Of a stretch of DNA of 64,000 nt, positions 34,571 to 43,457 are shown piece after piece (positions within the stretch are counted from its first letter, which is position 1; each line of letters begins with the position of its first letter). The stretch is taken from contig AP018180.1 in NCBI GenBank assembly GCA_002368155.1, positions 7,868,561-7,932,560 on the forward strand, read 5' to 3'. Source of the stretch: Nostoc carneum NIES-2107. GTDB taxonomy: Bacteria; Cyanobacteriota; Cyanobacteriia; Cyanobacteriales; Nostocaceae. Made by a program: the position numbers and the translations under genes. The notes beneath the pieces were generated by a model. It was given only the letters and a program-made list of their open reading frames with translations, was not told the DNA's origin and made no database searches.

Positions 34571-35635
34571 TTATAGTTGAGCAAAAGCAGGTTCTTGAAG
34601 ATTAAAAGCTAGTTTTTGAGCTATTGCTAAGGGTTCTCGCACAATCCAAGCATCAATATCAAAATCTGTTGGGATAAATCCCCACTTCAATAGAAAGTCT
34701 TTATGCAATTTCAGTCCGGCGATCCACTCTTCGGATAAAGCTGGTTGTAAGCGCTGATGTAGCTTTGAACCATAAGCTTTGCGAACTGCTGCTTCACCAC
34801 CTCCAGTTTCCTGGGAAACAATTCTCACTACCTCTTCGGCGTGGGTTTCTGCCCATTTTGAAGTTTGGAAAAGACAAGCTAAGTATTGCACCACTAAATC
34901 GGGATGCTGTTCTACAAGATCTGCATTAACGGTAATTGTTCTCGGAGTACCATTGTTAACCCGCACGAGGGGATCGGGATGTGCGCCTAAATCGAAGACC
35001 ACTTTAAAACCATGTTCTACAGTCAAGTCTACACCAGGGGCACCTTTAACATAGATGGCATCAACCTCACCTCGTAGTAAAGCGGCTACTTCTGCATAAT
35101 AGAAATTACTCCGTCGTACAGTCGTACCTTCAAGTTCGCGTAAGTCTGTTTGTTGGGCGTTAATATCTACAAAATTGACATCAGTTTCATTTAAATCGGC
35201 TAGCGACAAAGTACTCAAGAAACCCCGCAACGCCATTGCTCTAGAGAAGTCAATTTGGCTTTCAATCCGTCGTGGTAGTCCTAATTTTTGCCCTGCTAAA
35301 TCTGCGGGTTGGTTAATTTCTGAATTTGGTAGAGTCAATATTGCTTGGTACTCATCTACCCAGGTCAAACCAATTACGCGGGTATCTTTACCAGTAGACT
35401 TTGCCCAAATTGCTGGAATATTACCACCTTCACGAAATAATCCCTTCAGTGTGTGGTCATAATGGGATTCACGAACAGAACGTTCTTCAGAAGCTCGTAA
35501 GGATTTGAAGGCAATACCATCTTTAGCAAAGGTCTGATTTAACCATCCTAAATCTAAGGCTAGCCCAGACACAGTGGGAACTGGACAGCGAGTGTACCAT
35601 AATTCAGTAATTGCCGTTTTGCTGTAATTTGACAT
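34571..35635 (-). CDS. DszB-like sulfinate desulfinase
   Basis: A 354-residue cytosolic protein of the NMT1/SsuA fold without a signal peptide. It aligns by eye with DszB (2'-hydroxybiphenyl-2-sulfinate desulfinase, 365 residues). WYTRCPVP matches TYSNCPVP with the nucleophile (Cys17 here, Cys27 in DszB). His58 matches His60 and Arg68 matches Arg70, with the same 10-residue His-Arg spacing and the following GGNIPAIW for GGEIPPLL. Further matches are ADLAGQKLG, LLRGEVDAIYVKGAPG, VVFDLGAHPD, and LHQRLQPAL for FQQRLVPRL. DszB hydrolyses an aryl sulfinate to sulfite. The true substrate here is unknown. It heads a run with the SsuD-like gene. Confidence 0.8.
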   Translation of the reverse strand: MSNYSKTAITELWYTRCPVPTVSGLALDLGWLNQTFAKDGIAFKSLRASEERSVRESHYDHTLKGLFREGGNIPAIWAKSTGKDTRVIGLTWVDEYQAILTLPNSEINQPADLAGQKLGLPRRIESQIDFSRAMALRGFLSTLSLADLNETDVNFVDINAQQTDLRELEGTTVRRSNFYYAEVAALLRGEVDAIYVKGAPGVDLTVEHGFKVVFDLGAHPDPLVRVNNGTPRTITVNADLVEQHPDLVVQYLACLFQTSKWAETHAEEVVRIVSQETGGGEAAVRKAYGSKLHQRLQPALSEEWIAGLKLHKDFLLKWGFIPTDFDIDAWIVREPLAIAQKLAFNLQEPAFAQL

Positions 35636-36029
35636 AGATGTAAGTCAAGTAAATAAGTAAAAGGTTTTTATTGAGTTTCATCTAAAAAAATAGGCATTTT
35701 ATAAAGAGGTTAGATGAATATTAATTTTATTATTTTTTAAATTATCAATAAATAAAAATCTATTGCTTGGATAAATATTTTTGGTTTTTGAATATACTTA
35801 TATAAAATGATTTATTGGCACTATACAAAGATTTTAGAATAAAAAATACTTTCCTTTAGCGTTCAGCCATCACAACTAAAGTAAGAGTTTTTACATCGAA
35901 ATTAGAGTATGGAAAATGTGAATCTACACAAATGATATCAAGAACAGGCGATCGCTAAAAAATCTCCTTTGAAGCTTCTATCTTCAAAAGCTATATTCTA
36001 CTACACTATGAATTTAAAATACTATAAAT

Positions 36030-36046
36030 CGACTGAGTAACCGTAG
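36030..36046. promoter_or_regulatory. Possible operator of the CTAC-N9-GTAG type, site 1 (weak)
   Basis: CGAC-TGAGTAACC-GTAG matches the sites at 46312-46328 and 59731-59747 in spacing and in the ACCGTAG half, with one mismatch in the left arm. Confidence 0.25.
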
Positions 36047-36128
36047 TTAACTACAAGAAATATCTCACAGATTAGAAAAAAAAACAAGTAAGTAACCTAC
36101 AACCGACCAAAATGCGAAAATAATTCAT

Positions 36129-36226
36129 GACTTACGCAACTGGCAGATTTATTTGAGTTTGTAGTAGGGACTGAAGTCCTCACTACCAAGAAACAACTTT
36201 AATATTTCGTGACACTTGCGTAAGTC
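36129..36226. mobile_element. MITE-like element with 11-bp terminal inverted repeats
   Basis: GACTTACGCAA (36129-36139) and TTGCGTAAGTC (36216-36226) are perfectly complementary. The 76-bp interior contains an AGGACTTCAGTCC-type hairpin and no ORF. Confidence 0.6.
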
Positions 36227-36291
36227 CTATAGATATCAAACTGTATTGGAATTTCAATTCATCCCTTAATTCAGCAAAACAGATTTTCTCA

Positions 36292-37473
36292 TCACAGTCT
36301 CAGTCCCGCCTGTTTGAGTAGTGGGATAACCCGTTGACCAAAGAGATCAAGATCTGGCTCGAAATCATAAAAGGCGAGTTGGAAACCATCAACACCAGCT
36401 TGATGTAATTGCAAGAGTTGCTCAGTAATTTGCTCTGGTGAACCAATCAATTGAACATTTCCACCGATCGCACTACCCACACCATGACGCAGATTGCCTT
36501 TCTGATGTCCTCTCCATGCGTGTGCATCGCTAGTGAAACGAGAACGTCCAGCAATCGACTCGCGATCGGCATGATCAATAATTGCTTGGGCGTATGCTTG
36601 TGCTTCCTGTTCTGTCTCACGCACAACGATCAGTGGATTGAGCAAAGTCCGTACTTGTCGCCCCTTGTCTATCGCCGATTGTTTGACGCGGGCGGTGTGT
36701 GCTGGTAATGATGCAAGTGCGCTTTCAATATCGCCACCAGCAGGACTAGTAATAAACACGATATCAGAGTGGCGACCAGCGAAATTGATACCAGCGTCCG
36801 AACCAGTAGCATTGACCAGGATAGGCCGTCCATAAAGTGGTCGGGGGCTAATATAGGCATCTTTAAACTGCCAGGAAGACTGACTTGTGTAAGAAAAATT
36901 CTCCGTTTCCGACCATAGCCGTTCTAGGACAGTGACAAATTCATCAGCGAGTTCATAACGGCGATCGTGTTCGATTTGACTCCAACCAAACAGTTCATGC
37001 TCATAAGCGCGGTGTCCAGTCACCACATTAATTCCCCAGCGACCTTGGGAAATGTGGTCAAGAGTTGCACCAAATTTAGCCAGATGGACAGGATGCCAAG
37101 GCCCGTAAAGAACGTGAATTGTAGCAATTAAAATAATGCGTGAAGTAATACTGGCAAGGGATGCAGTAGCGATAAATGCATCTAAACCAGCTTCTGTGCG
37201 TGTGGGGCCAAGTCCGCCCTTTGGTTGCCAGTGAGAATAACCAAACACCAAGTCAAAACCCAATTCTTCCGCCTTTTGGGTCAGCTTGGCATTGTAATCA
37301 AATGACCAATCGGTAGTGCGTGGTAGAGTTGACGAACTCCAGCCACCATGATGAATTGGCAAGAATAATCCTAGTAGAATAGGTTGCTTGAGAGCTTGGG
37401 ATAATGGACTTTCAGGATAGTCTGCGGGGCCGATAATACTTGCTCTTAGGGAAGTAGTGTCAATTGCAGTCAT
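36292..37473 (-). CDS. SfnG-like FMNH2-dependent monooxygenase (probable sulfone/sulfonate monooxygenase)
   Basis: A 393-residue luciferase-like enzyme. RTTDWSFDYNAKLTQKAEELGFD (about 50-72) closely follows the RTDWGIDYNRKLAQLAE pattern of SfnG, the dimethylsulfone monooxygenase. GPWHPVHLAKFGATLDHISQGRWGINVVTG (about 124-153), IEHDRRYELADEF and IGSPEQITEQLLQLHQAGVDGFQLAF support the same group. SfnG oxidises dimethylsulfone to methanesulfinate. The first 30 residues form an extension beyond the usual SfnG start. The ATG is preceded by AAGGAG. It lies 50 bp downstream of a sulfonate-binding lipoprotein gene, at the end of the operon. Confidence 0.8.
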   Translation of the reverse strand: MTAIDTTSLRASIIGPADYPESPLSQALKQPILLGLFLPIHHGGWSSSTLPRTTDWSFDYNAKLTQKAEELGFDLVFGYSHWQPKGGLGPTRTEAGLDAFIATASLASITSRIILIATIHVLYGPWHPVHLAKFGATLDHISQGRWGINVVTGHRAYEHELFGWSQIEHDRRYELADEFVTVLERLWSETENFSYTSQSSWQFKDAYISPRPLYGRPILVNATGSDAGINFAGRHSDIVFITSPAGGDIESALASLPAHTARVKQSAIDKGRQVRTLLNPLIVVRETEQEAQAYAQAIIDHADRESIAGRSRFTSDAHAWRGHQKGNLRHGVGSAIGGNVQLIGSPEQITEQLLQLHQAGVDGFQLAFYDFEPDLDLFGQRVIPLLKQAGLRL

Positions 37474-37523
37474 GAAAATCTCCTTTGGGTTAGTTTGAGT
37501 TTAGGTAAACCATTACTTTCCTA

Positions 37524-38609
37524 CTAATTCGCCGTTGGACAGACTGCTGAACCCACATCTACCCGTTTGGGAATTACCTTTTGTTCCAACATCCAATCTG
37601 CAATTTCTTGGATCTCAGCAATTACCTTCGGTTCTAAAGGCAACACTTTTTCAGGTGGACGGTTAGCTACTACTCGTTTAATCACAGCAGGCGATAACCC
37701 CATTGCTTTTTCTAAGATGGTGGCAGACTTTTCGGGATTGTTAGTTGCCCATTCTCCCTCTTGTTTGAGGATGTCTACAATCGCTTTCACTGCTTGAGGA
37801 TGTTCAGCTAATACAGGGCGGCGAACTACATAAACTCCATAGCTAGGAGCAGGATTGTTCTCTACAAGGCGACGAGCGCCATACTGCTCTTCTGCTGTTG
37901 AAAGTCCTGGGTCCCAAATTGCCCAGGCATCTACATGTCCTTGAAGCAAAGCTGGTAGAGCGTCAGTTGGCCCTAAATAAACTCGCTCAACTTTGTTTTC
38001 TGGTATCTTCGCCTGTTTCAGTGCTTGTAGAACTACAAGTTCACCAGCACCTCCCTTGTTCACCGCAACTTTTTTACCCACCAAATCGCTAACCTGGCGC
38101 ACCGGAGAATTTTTCGGTACCACAATAGTTTGTGATTTTAGATCTGGAGGACGATATGCAATTAAACAAATGTCTGCACCACCTGCTAGCCCTGTAATTA
38201 CGGGAATACTGCCGCCTGAAGCAATATCTGTACTCCGAGCGTTGAGTGTTTCTAAAAGAGGGGCAAAGTTAGGGAAAGGGCCTACCCAGTTAATCTGAAT
38301 ATTTTGGGCTGCGAGGTCTTTTTCTAAAGTGCCACGTTCTCTAACAATTGGGAGTAGTGCCCACTTGACGTAACCAATTTTGATGGTGGTGGAATTTCCA
38401 TTTTGAGCAGACTGATTGACTGCTGAAGCTTGGGGTTGACTGTCAGCAGACGCAGCAGTGGATTGATTACTTTTGGCAGAACCGCAAGCAGTTGTCAGTA
38501 GACTGGAGCCAAAAACAACAGCGAGAAATAAAAGGGTTTTTTTCCAAGAAGAGACAGGGAGAGTATTTTTTTGATGTTTTGCTATTTGCTTATTAGGTTC
38601 ATGAGTCAT
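37524..38609 (-). CDS. Aliphatic sulfonate ABC transporter binding lipoprotein
   Basis: A 361-residue SsuA-family protein. The signal peptide SWKKTLLFLAVVFGSSLLTTAC places the lipid-bearing cysteine at residue 42, followed by a Ser/Gln/Ala-rich linker. Key stretches: VGPFPNFAPLLETLNARSTDIASGGSIPV, SPVRQVSDLVGKKVAVNKGGAGELVVLQALKQAK, GHVDAWAIWDPGLSTAEEQYGA. It starts only 3 bp after the DszA-like gene stop, so the two are tightly co-expressed and the protein may supply the substrate of that enzyme. Confidence 0.9.
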   Translation of the reverse strand: MTHEPNKQIAKHQKNTLPVSSWKKTLLFLAVVFGSSLLTTACGSAKSNQSTAASADSQPQASAVNQSAQNGNSTTIKIGYVKWALLPIVRERGTLEKDLAAQNIQINWVGPFPNFAPLLETLNARSTDIASGGSIPVITGLAGGADICLIAYRPPDLKSQTIVVPKNSPVRQVSDLVGKKVAVNKGGAGELVVLQALKQAKIPENKVERVYLGPTDALPALLQGHVDAWAIWDPGLSTAEEQYGARRLVENNPAPSYGVYVVRRPVLAEHPQAVKAIVDILKQEGEWATNNPEKSATILEKAMGLSPAVIKRVVANRPPEKVLPLEPKVIAEIQEIADWMLEQKVIPKRVDVGSAVCPTAN

Positions 38610-38612
38610 GTA

Positions 38613-39971
38613 TTACACCTTGGCTAATGGTTTAACAGATGGCGATTGCGTTCCGCCCACCGAAGGCGATCGCAAATGGTCTTTCAAAGTCGCGCCGCTA
38701 TATTCTGTGCGGAATAATCCCCGGCGTTGTAACTCTGGAACAACAGTATCGACAAACTCGGTAAACGTCCCCGGTAAATAAGCTGGCGAAATCACAAAGC
38801 CATCACAGGTTTCATCTTTAAATAAGGCTTCTAATTGATCTGCAATCTGTTCTGGTGTGCCGACAACGTGAGGCGTTAAGACTCCTTGACCGTAGAGTTT
38901 GCCAATATCTCGCAGTGTTAACCCTTCTGATTGACTTAATTCCCTAGCGGCTTGAAAAATTCCTTGAGTTCCATTGACGGTGATATCTGCAATTGGCGCA
39001 TCGAGATCGTGTTGGGAAAAGTCATAGTCCATGTGGCTCGACAGCGTAAAAATGCCTACTTCGGGATGAATCAACTCATTGTGTAAAGCTTGTTTTTCCT
39101 TTGCAATAGCTTCTGTCTCTCCGATAAATGGTGTAATCGCAGGTAAAATTTTACACTCATCAGGATGTCTGCCAAACTTACCGAGGCGCGATTTGAGATC
39201 TTGATAAAAAGCTTTCATTTGGGCGGGTGTATGTTTAATCTCAAAAATCACCTCACCCCACTGGGCGGCAAAATCTTTACCTCGTTCCGAACCACCAGCT
39301 TGAATGAGTACAGGGCGACCTTGAGGCGAACGCGGTACTGTCAACGGCCCCCGTACCTTAAACCATTCGCCTACATGATTCACATAATTCACCTTGGCGG
39401 GATCGGCAAACAAACCGCTTTCTTTATCTAAAATCAGCGCATCCTCCTGCCAACTATCCCAGAGTTTCGTTACCACATCGACAAACTCTGCGGCTTTTTC
39501 ATAACGGCGATCGTGTTCTAGATGCTTTTCTAAACCAAAGTTCTGCGCCTCTGAGTTGCGGCTAGAAGTAACGATATTCCAAGCTGCCCGCCCTTTAGAC
39601 AGGTGATCCAGGGTGGCGAACATCCGCGCCAGATCGTAAGGCTGATAGTAAGAAGTAGAACGGGTAATACCCACACCAATCGATTGCGTTACCAGCGCCA
39701 TCGCCGTAGCTGTCAAAATGGGATCGAGACGAACCACCCCTTGCGCGCCATACTTCAACCCCAACTCAAAGCTATTACCGTGGCGATCGGGAAATGCCAA
39801 AGCATCAGCAAAAAACACCATATCGAACTTGCCACGCTCTAGAGTTTGGGCAATGTGTTGATAAAATTCCGGCCCCAAAAATCCCAGTTCCGTCTGGGGA
39901 TGTCGCCAAATAGCATGGCTGAGAACTACATGGGACGAGTGCATGAAGCCGACAAGATGCATTTGTTTCAT
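38613..39971 (-). CDS. DszA-like FMNH2-dependent sulfone monooxygenase
   Basis: About 452 residues, close to the length of Rhodococcus DszA (453). Similarity is visible throughout: KQMHLVGF at the start, YQHIAQTLERGKFDMVFFAD, ARMFATLDHLSKGRAAWNIVTS, LEHDRRYEKAAEFVDVVTKLWDSW.EDALILDK, DPAKVNYVNHVGEW, VRGPLTVPRSPQGRPVLIQAGGSERG, ISPAYLPGTFTEFVDTVVPELQRRG. DszA opens dibenzothiophene sulfone to a sulfinate, the substrate class of DszB. I chose the ATG at 39971 because the upstream extension in the same frame is translated heptanucleotide repeat. The substrate here need not be a thiophene sulfone. Confidence 0.88.
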   Translation of the reverse strand: MKQMHLVGFMHSSHVVLSHAIWRHPQTELGFLGPEFYQHIAQTLERGKFDMVFFADALAFPDRHGNSFELGLKYGAQGVVRLDPILTATAMALVTQSIGVGITRSTSYYQPYDLARMFATLDHLSKGRAAWNIVTSSRNSEAQNFGLEKHLEHDRRYEKAAEFVDVVTKLWDSWQEDALILDKESGLFADPAKVNYVNHVGEWFKVRGPLTVPRSPQGRPVLIQAGGSERGKDFAAQWGEVIFEIKHTPAQMKAFYQDLKSRLGKFGRHPDECKILPAITPFIGETEAIAKEKQALHNELIHPEVGIFTLSSHMDYDFSQHDLDAPIADITVNGTQGIFQAARELSQSEGLTLRDIGKLYGQGVLTPHVVGTPEQIADQLEALFKDETCDGFVISPAYLPGTFTEFVDTVVPELQRRGLFRTEYSGATLKDHLRSPSVGGTQSPSVKPLAKV

Positions 39972-39980
39972 AATTTGTGT

Positions 39981-40008
39981 GGGGCATGGGGCATTGGGCA
40001 TTGGGTAT
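39981..40008. repeat. Heptanucleotide tandem repeat (GGGGCAT type)
   Basis: GGGGCAT, GGGGCAT, TGGGCAT, TGGGTAT directly precede the DszA-like gene and create a false upstream start. Confidence 0.75.
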
Positions 40009-40031
40009 TGAGTACTAGCTTGTGTAATTTT

Positions 40032-40155
40032 TTAGGGACTTCCAGAAATTAAATCATCTATTTTTCTGAGCAAAGACCATAATTGTCTTCTTCTCCCTCT
40101 GCTTCCTCTGCTCCCCCTGCTTGTCAAAGCGATTGATTATTTTGGAAGTCCCTTA
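40032..40155. mobile_element. MITE-like element, copy 2
   Basis: It runs from TTAGGGACTTCC to GGAAGTCCCTTA, 124 bp, with perfect 9-bp inverted ends flanked by TTA. The interior matches 10434-10529. Its right end supplies the TAA stop codon (40153-40155) of the next monooxygenase gene. Confidence 0.75.
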
Positions 40156-41499
40156 GGCGGGAATAGCTTGGCGTTTTTCGCGTGCATATCGGCTTTCTGG
40201 GCGTTCTAAGCCATAATGCTCTCGCAAAGTGCGGCCAGTATACTCAGTGCGGAAAATTCCTCGGCGGCGTAGTTCTGGAACCACAAAATCAACGAATGTT
40301 TCTAAGCCGGAGGCGATTACATCAGGTACTACATTGAAGCCACCGACTGCACCTGATAGAAACCATTCTTCAATGGAATCTGCCACTTGTTCTGGTGTAC
40401 CGACAATAATGCGATGCATCGTCCCACCACCACCTAAAGCTTTGATTAACTCCCGTACAGTCAAATTGCCCTTTCTAGCTACATTAACTGCAACGTTAAA
40501 CATGGTTTGATTGCTATTTACTGGTAGCGGCAAATTCTCTGGTAAACGCTCGTCCAACTTTAAAACATCTGGGTCAACTTGCAGTATATTGGCTAACCTA
40601 CCGAGTCCGTATTCTATCGGAACTAGTTCCCAGAGTTCTTGTTCGCGGCGTTTAGCTTCGGCTTCGGTGCTGGCGATGACGGTCACAAGACCGGGTAGGA
40701 TAACAATGGAATCTGGCGATCGCCCAAATTTACGAGCGCGGTTACGTAAATCATTAGCGTAGTCAATCGCCTGTGGTAGGGATTGAGCCGCCGTAAAGAT
40801 GACTTCAGCATATTTCGCCGCCAAATCTCGTCCATCATCGGAACCACCAGCTTGTACCAAAACAGGGCGACCTTGAGGCGATCGCGGCACGTTCAAAGGC
40901 CCTTGTACAGAAAAATACTTGCCTTTGTGGTTGATTGAATGCACGCGGGAGGTATCTATAAAACGGGCAGATTCTTTATCACCAATAAATGCATCATCTT
41001 CCCAACTATCCCACAGAGCTTGGACAATCTCCGTAAATTCCGCCGCTCTCTCGTAGCGTTCGCTATGGGAAACTACTTCGGTCTGACCAAAGTTATAAGC
41101 AGCCTCCGGATTGGCTGTAGTTACAACATTCCAACCAACGCGACCACCACTAACACGATCTAGGGTGGCGTAGCGACGGGCAATATTAAAAGGTTCATTA
41201 TATGTAGTCGAGGCTGTAGCAATTAGTCCAATGTGCTCAGTACCAGCCGCCACCGTCGCTAATGCGATCGTCGGCTCCAAAGATTGAAATGGGCGATATT
41301 CAGGATAATCACTCAAAGCCGGATGATCGGCTAAAAAAACCGCATCAAACGTTCCCCGCTCGCAAAGCTTGGCTGTGCGGACATAATATTGCACATCAAA
41401 AAAAGCACCCGGATCGCTATCAGGCCAGCGCCAAGCCGAGCTATAGTTACCAGCGTTATTGAATAGCAGATTAAGGTGTAGTTGGCGACGATTAGTCAT
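40153..41499 (-). CDS. NtaA/SnaA/DszA-family FMN-dependent monooxygenase
   Basis: A 448-residue enzyme with the same architecture as the DszA-like protein downstream: FDAVFLADHPALSDY, IATASTTYNEPFNIARRYATLDRVSGGRVGWNVVTT, VSHSERYERAAEFTEIVQALWDSWEDDAFIGDK, VQGPLNVPRSPQGRPVLVQAGGSDDGRDLAA, VDFVVPELRRRGIFRTEY. It differs enough from the neighbour to suggest another substrate. It resembles the enzyme at 2527-3873 in its ATASTTY core. The ATG has an AGGGAA upstream. The stop codon belongs to a MITE-like terminus, so the last residues (REKRQAIPA) may be insertion-derived. Confidence 0.87.
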   Translation of the reverse strand: MTNRRQLHLNLLFNNAGNYSSAWRWPDSDPGAFFDVQYYVRTAKLCERGTFDAVFLADHPALSDYPEYRPFQSLEPTIALATVAAGTEHIGLIATASTTYNEPFNIARRYATLDRVSGGRVGWNVVTTANPEAAYNFGQTEVVSHSERYERAAEFTEIVQALWDSWEDDAFIGDKESARFIDTSRVHSINHKGKYFSVQGPLNVPRSPQGRPVLVQAGGSDDGRDLAAKYAEVIFTAAQSLPQAIDYANDLRNRARKFGRSPDSIVILPGLVTVIASTEAEAKRREQELWELVPIEYGLGRLANILQVDPDVLKLDERLPENLPLPVNSNQTMFNVAVNVARKGNLTVRELIKALGGGGTMHRIIVGTPEQVADSIEEWFLSGAVGGFNVVPDVIASGLETFVDFVVPELRRRGIFRTEYTGRTLREHYGLERPESRYAREKRQAIPA

Positions 41500-41547
41500 T
41501 GTCTAGATTCCCTGAAGAAAGGCAGGAGGAAGGATGAAGATTTCCCA

Positions 41548-41600
41548 AATTACGAATTACGAATTACGAATTACGAATTACGAATTACGAATTACGAATT
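41548..41600. repeat. Heptanucleotide tandem repeat (AATTACG)7
   Basis: Seven perfect AATTACG units plus AATT, the longest array of the window, lie between the monooxygenase and binding-protein genes. Confidence 0.9.
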
Positions 41601-41605
41601 AATAA

Positions 41606-42670
41606 TTACTTGCTGCTAGATGCGATCGTTGCCGAATTAAACTGTCGGTTGTGATGAATATTGACATCGATTTTCTTCGGAATCTCTCCCGCTTCAAACA
41701 ATCTGTCAGCAAGACGCTGCTGACGCTTCACAACATCGTCATCAATGGGAACAAATGCACCAAAGCTTTGCGCTGCGAAATATTTTGCTAACTTAGGCTT
41801 CTGCTTGCGTTTCTCAACGTAAATCTTTTCTACGACATCAAGATTTTTAGCATACCAATCGTAGTGTTTGCGGACGCGCTCAAAGAAATCAGTCAACGCC
41901 TTGCTTTTATCTGGATCGCGAATGACATCGGTACGGGCTGTAAAAGCACCAGCCGCCAGCATACCCAAATCTTCTGCATAAAGCAAAATCCGCGCATCAC
42001 CACTATCTAGAGCTTCCTTAATCGTGCCAACACTTCCCGAAAACACATCAGCACGACCGGCTTTGAATGCAGCACCAGCCGCAGCGCCATCAACGAGTTC
42101 TACATAATCCACATCTTTGGGCTTCAATCCCGCTTCAATTCGCGATAATACGTACATAAAATAATTAATGCCACCAAAATTAGAAGCCCATTTCTTACCT
42201 CGCAGATCTGCCAGCGTTTTGATATTGGCACTGTTGCGGACTGCGGTGATGGTTGCTCGATATGCTGGATCGGGGTTCTTGCGATAGGCGACGTTTTGCA
42301 GGGGAGCGGTTGCTTCTGTCCAATCGGTTTTGGCGCGTCCTTGCTCGACAATCAGCGAAGTATCACCCACTAAACCAACATCAATCGCTTTGGAATAAAG
42401 TGCAGCTAATTGGGCAGCAGGGCCGGGAATCACCGCCCATTGTAAATCGTAGGGTAATCCCTCCAGCACCCCAGAGGCGGCTACGGTTTCTTGTAAAGCG
42501 TTATCTTGTTGTCCGACGATAAGCTTGACTCGCCCATTGCTAGCACTTACAGGCGCAGCTGTGACTGAAGTTTTACCATTTTCACTTTTTTTCAGGTCAC
42601 GGCAGCTAACGATCGCTCCCGCAGTTAATACGCCCAGGGATACGAGAACATCCCGCCGGCTAAATTTCAT
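41606..42670 (-). CDS. Sulfonate ABC transporter binding lipoprotein (Tat-type)
   Basis: A 354-residue SsuA-like protein. The N-terminus MKFSRRDVLVSLG has a twin-arginine motif and is followed by a lipobox (TAGAIVSC, Cys23), so it is probably a Tat-exported lipoprotein. The mature domain has LQWAVIPGPAAQLAALYSKAIDVGLVGDTSL, IKTLADLRGKKWASNFGGINYFMYVLSRIEAG and FKAGRADVFSGSVG. It overlaps the ATPase gene by 11 bp and so forms one operon with the SsuB- and SsuC-like genes. Confidence 0.9.
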   Translation of the reverse strand: MKFSRRDVLVSLGVLTAGAIVSCRDLKKSENGKTSVTAAPVSASNGRVKLIVGQQDNALQETVAASGVLEGLPYDLQWAVIPGPAAQLAALYSKAIDVGLVGDTSLIVEQGRAKTDWTEATAPLQNVAYRKNPDPAYRATITAVRNSANIKTLADLRGKKWASNFGGINYFMYVLSRIEAGLKPKDVDYVELVDGAAAGAAFKAGRADVFSGSVGTIKEALDSGDARILLYAEDLGMLAAGAFTARTDVIRDPDKSKALTDFFERVRKHYDWYAKNLDVVEKIYVEKRKQKPKLAKYFAAQSFGAFVPIDDDVVKRQQRLADRLFEAGEIPKKIDVNIHHNRQFNSATIASSSK

Positions 42671-43457
42671 GATGAGTTCTCCCGTGCGATAAGACGGCGT
42701 TTTGAATTAGTTCAGTTGGTTGTTGTGCAGGAGCAACGCCGAGTTCTGCCAATAGACGCAGGCGCAGTGAGACAAAAGCAGGATCGGCGCGATCGCGTGG
42801 TTTATCTACATTCACTGTTAAATCTAGACCGATAGCGCCATGTGCCAATACCAAAATCCGATCCGCCAGCAGAATGGCTTCATCAACATCATGGGTAACG
42901 AGAACAACAGCCGGATGATGGCGTTCCCAAAGTTGACCTACTAACTCATACATTTTGATGCGGGTAAGAGCATCAAGGCTGGCGAATGGCTCATCTAGTA
43001 GTAGTAGATTTGGCTGCTTCACTAAGGCTCTAGCAAGGGCTACACGTTGCGCTTCCCCACCGGAAAGTGTCTTCGGCCAAGCATCAACATGAGTAGCGAG
43101 TCCAACTTCTTCTAAAGCTATCAATGCTTCTCGCCTTGCAGCAATTCCTTTGCGTCCTAATACGACATTTTCCCAGACTCGCTTGGCGAAAACTAGCCGG
43201 GGTTCTTGAAACACAACTGAACGGTTAGCTGCTACTCGTACCGAGCCGCTATCAGTGCGGTCAAGACCAGATAATAGACGTAAAAGTGTAGTTTTACCAG
43301 TACCAGAAGGGCCAAGCACCGCTACAAATTCGGCTTGGCGGATTTTCAAATCGATACCGTCAAGAACAGCCCGTTTACCAAAGATCCGGCGAACTTGGGT
43401 AAGTTCCACCGCGTGCAAGGTAGTAGTTTGGGATGGTGTGTGATTAACTAAGGACAA
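42660..43457 (-). CDS. ssuB: Sulfonate ABC transporter ATP-binding protein (SsuB-like)
   Basis: A 265-residue ABC ATPase that starts with TTG, supported by GGAGG at a 7-nt spacing. Walker A GPSGTGKTT (about 49-57), Q-loop VVFQEPRLVFAKRVWENV, signature LSGGEAQRVALARAL (about 130-144), Walker B LLLLDEPFASLDALTR (about 151-166), switch VTHDVDEA. The QEPRL and DEPF.SLDALTR stretches are typical of SsuB. It overlaps the permease gene by 14 bp and the binding-protein gene by 11 bp. Confidence 0.92.
   Translation of the reverse strand: MSLVNHTPSQTTTLHAVELTQVRRIFGKRAVLDGIDLKIRQAEFVAVLGPSGTGKTTLLRLLSGLDRTDSGSVRVAANRSVVFQEPRLVFAKRVWENVVLGRKGIAARREALIALEEVGLATHVDAWPKTLSGGEAQRVALARALVKQPNLLLLDEPFASLDALTRIKMYELVGQLWERHHPAVVLVTHDVDEAILLADRILVLAHGAIGLDLTVNVDKPRDRADPAFVSLRLRLLAELGVAPAQQPTELIQNAVLSHGRTHHEI

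Larger units (their letters stand above)
35636..36291. other. AT-rich gene-free interval with a MITE-like element and a possible operator
   Basis: No gene. It holds the inverted repeat 36030-36046, the palindrome GTAGTTAACTAC (36043-36054), and a 98-bp element with terminal inverted repeats (36129-36226). The promoter of the DszB-like gene should lie within the first 150 bp. Confidence 0.5.

Noticed and set aside
34571-35635. Call as an ABC transporter substrate-binding protein
   Set aside because: There is no signal peptide, and the DszB catalytic Cys, His and Arg with flanking motifs are present, so a desulfinase is the better reading.
39972-40001. Ten-residue N-terminal extension of the DszA-like protein
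   Set aside because: It is the translation of a GGGGCAT heptad array; the DszA-like sequence begins at the ATG at 39971.
41548-41600. Regularly repeated AATTACG units as a possible CRISPR array
   Set aside because: The period is seven with no spacers and no cas genes are near; it is a tandem heptanucleotide repeat.
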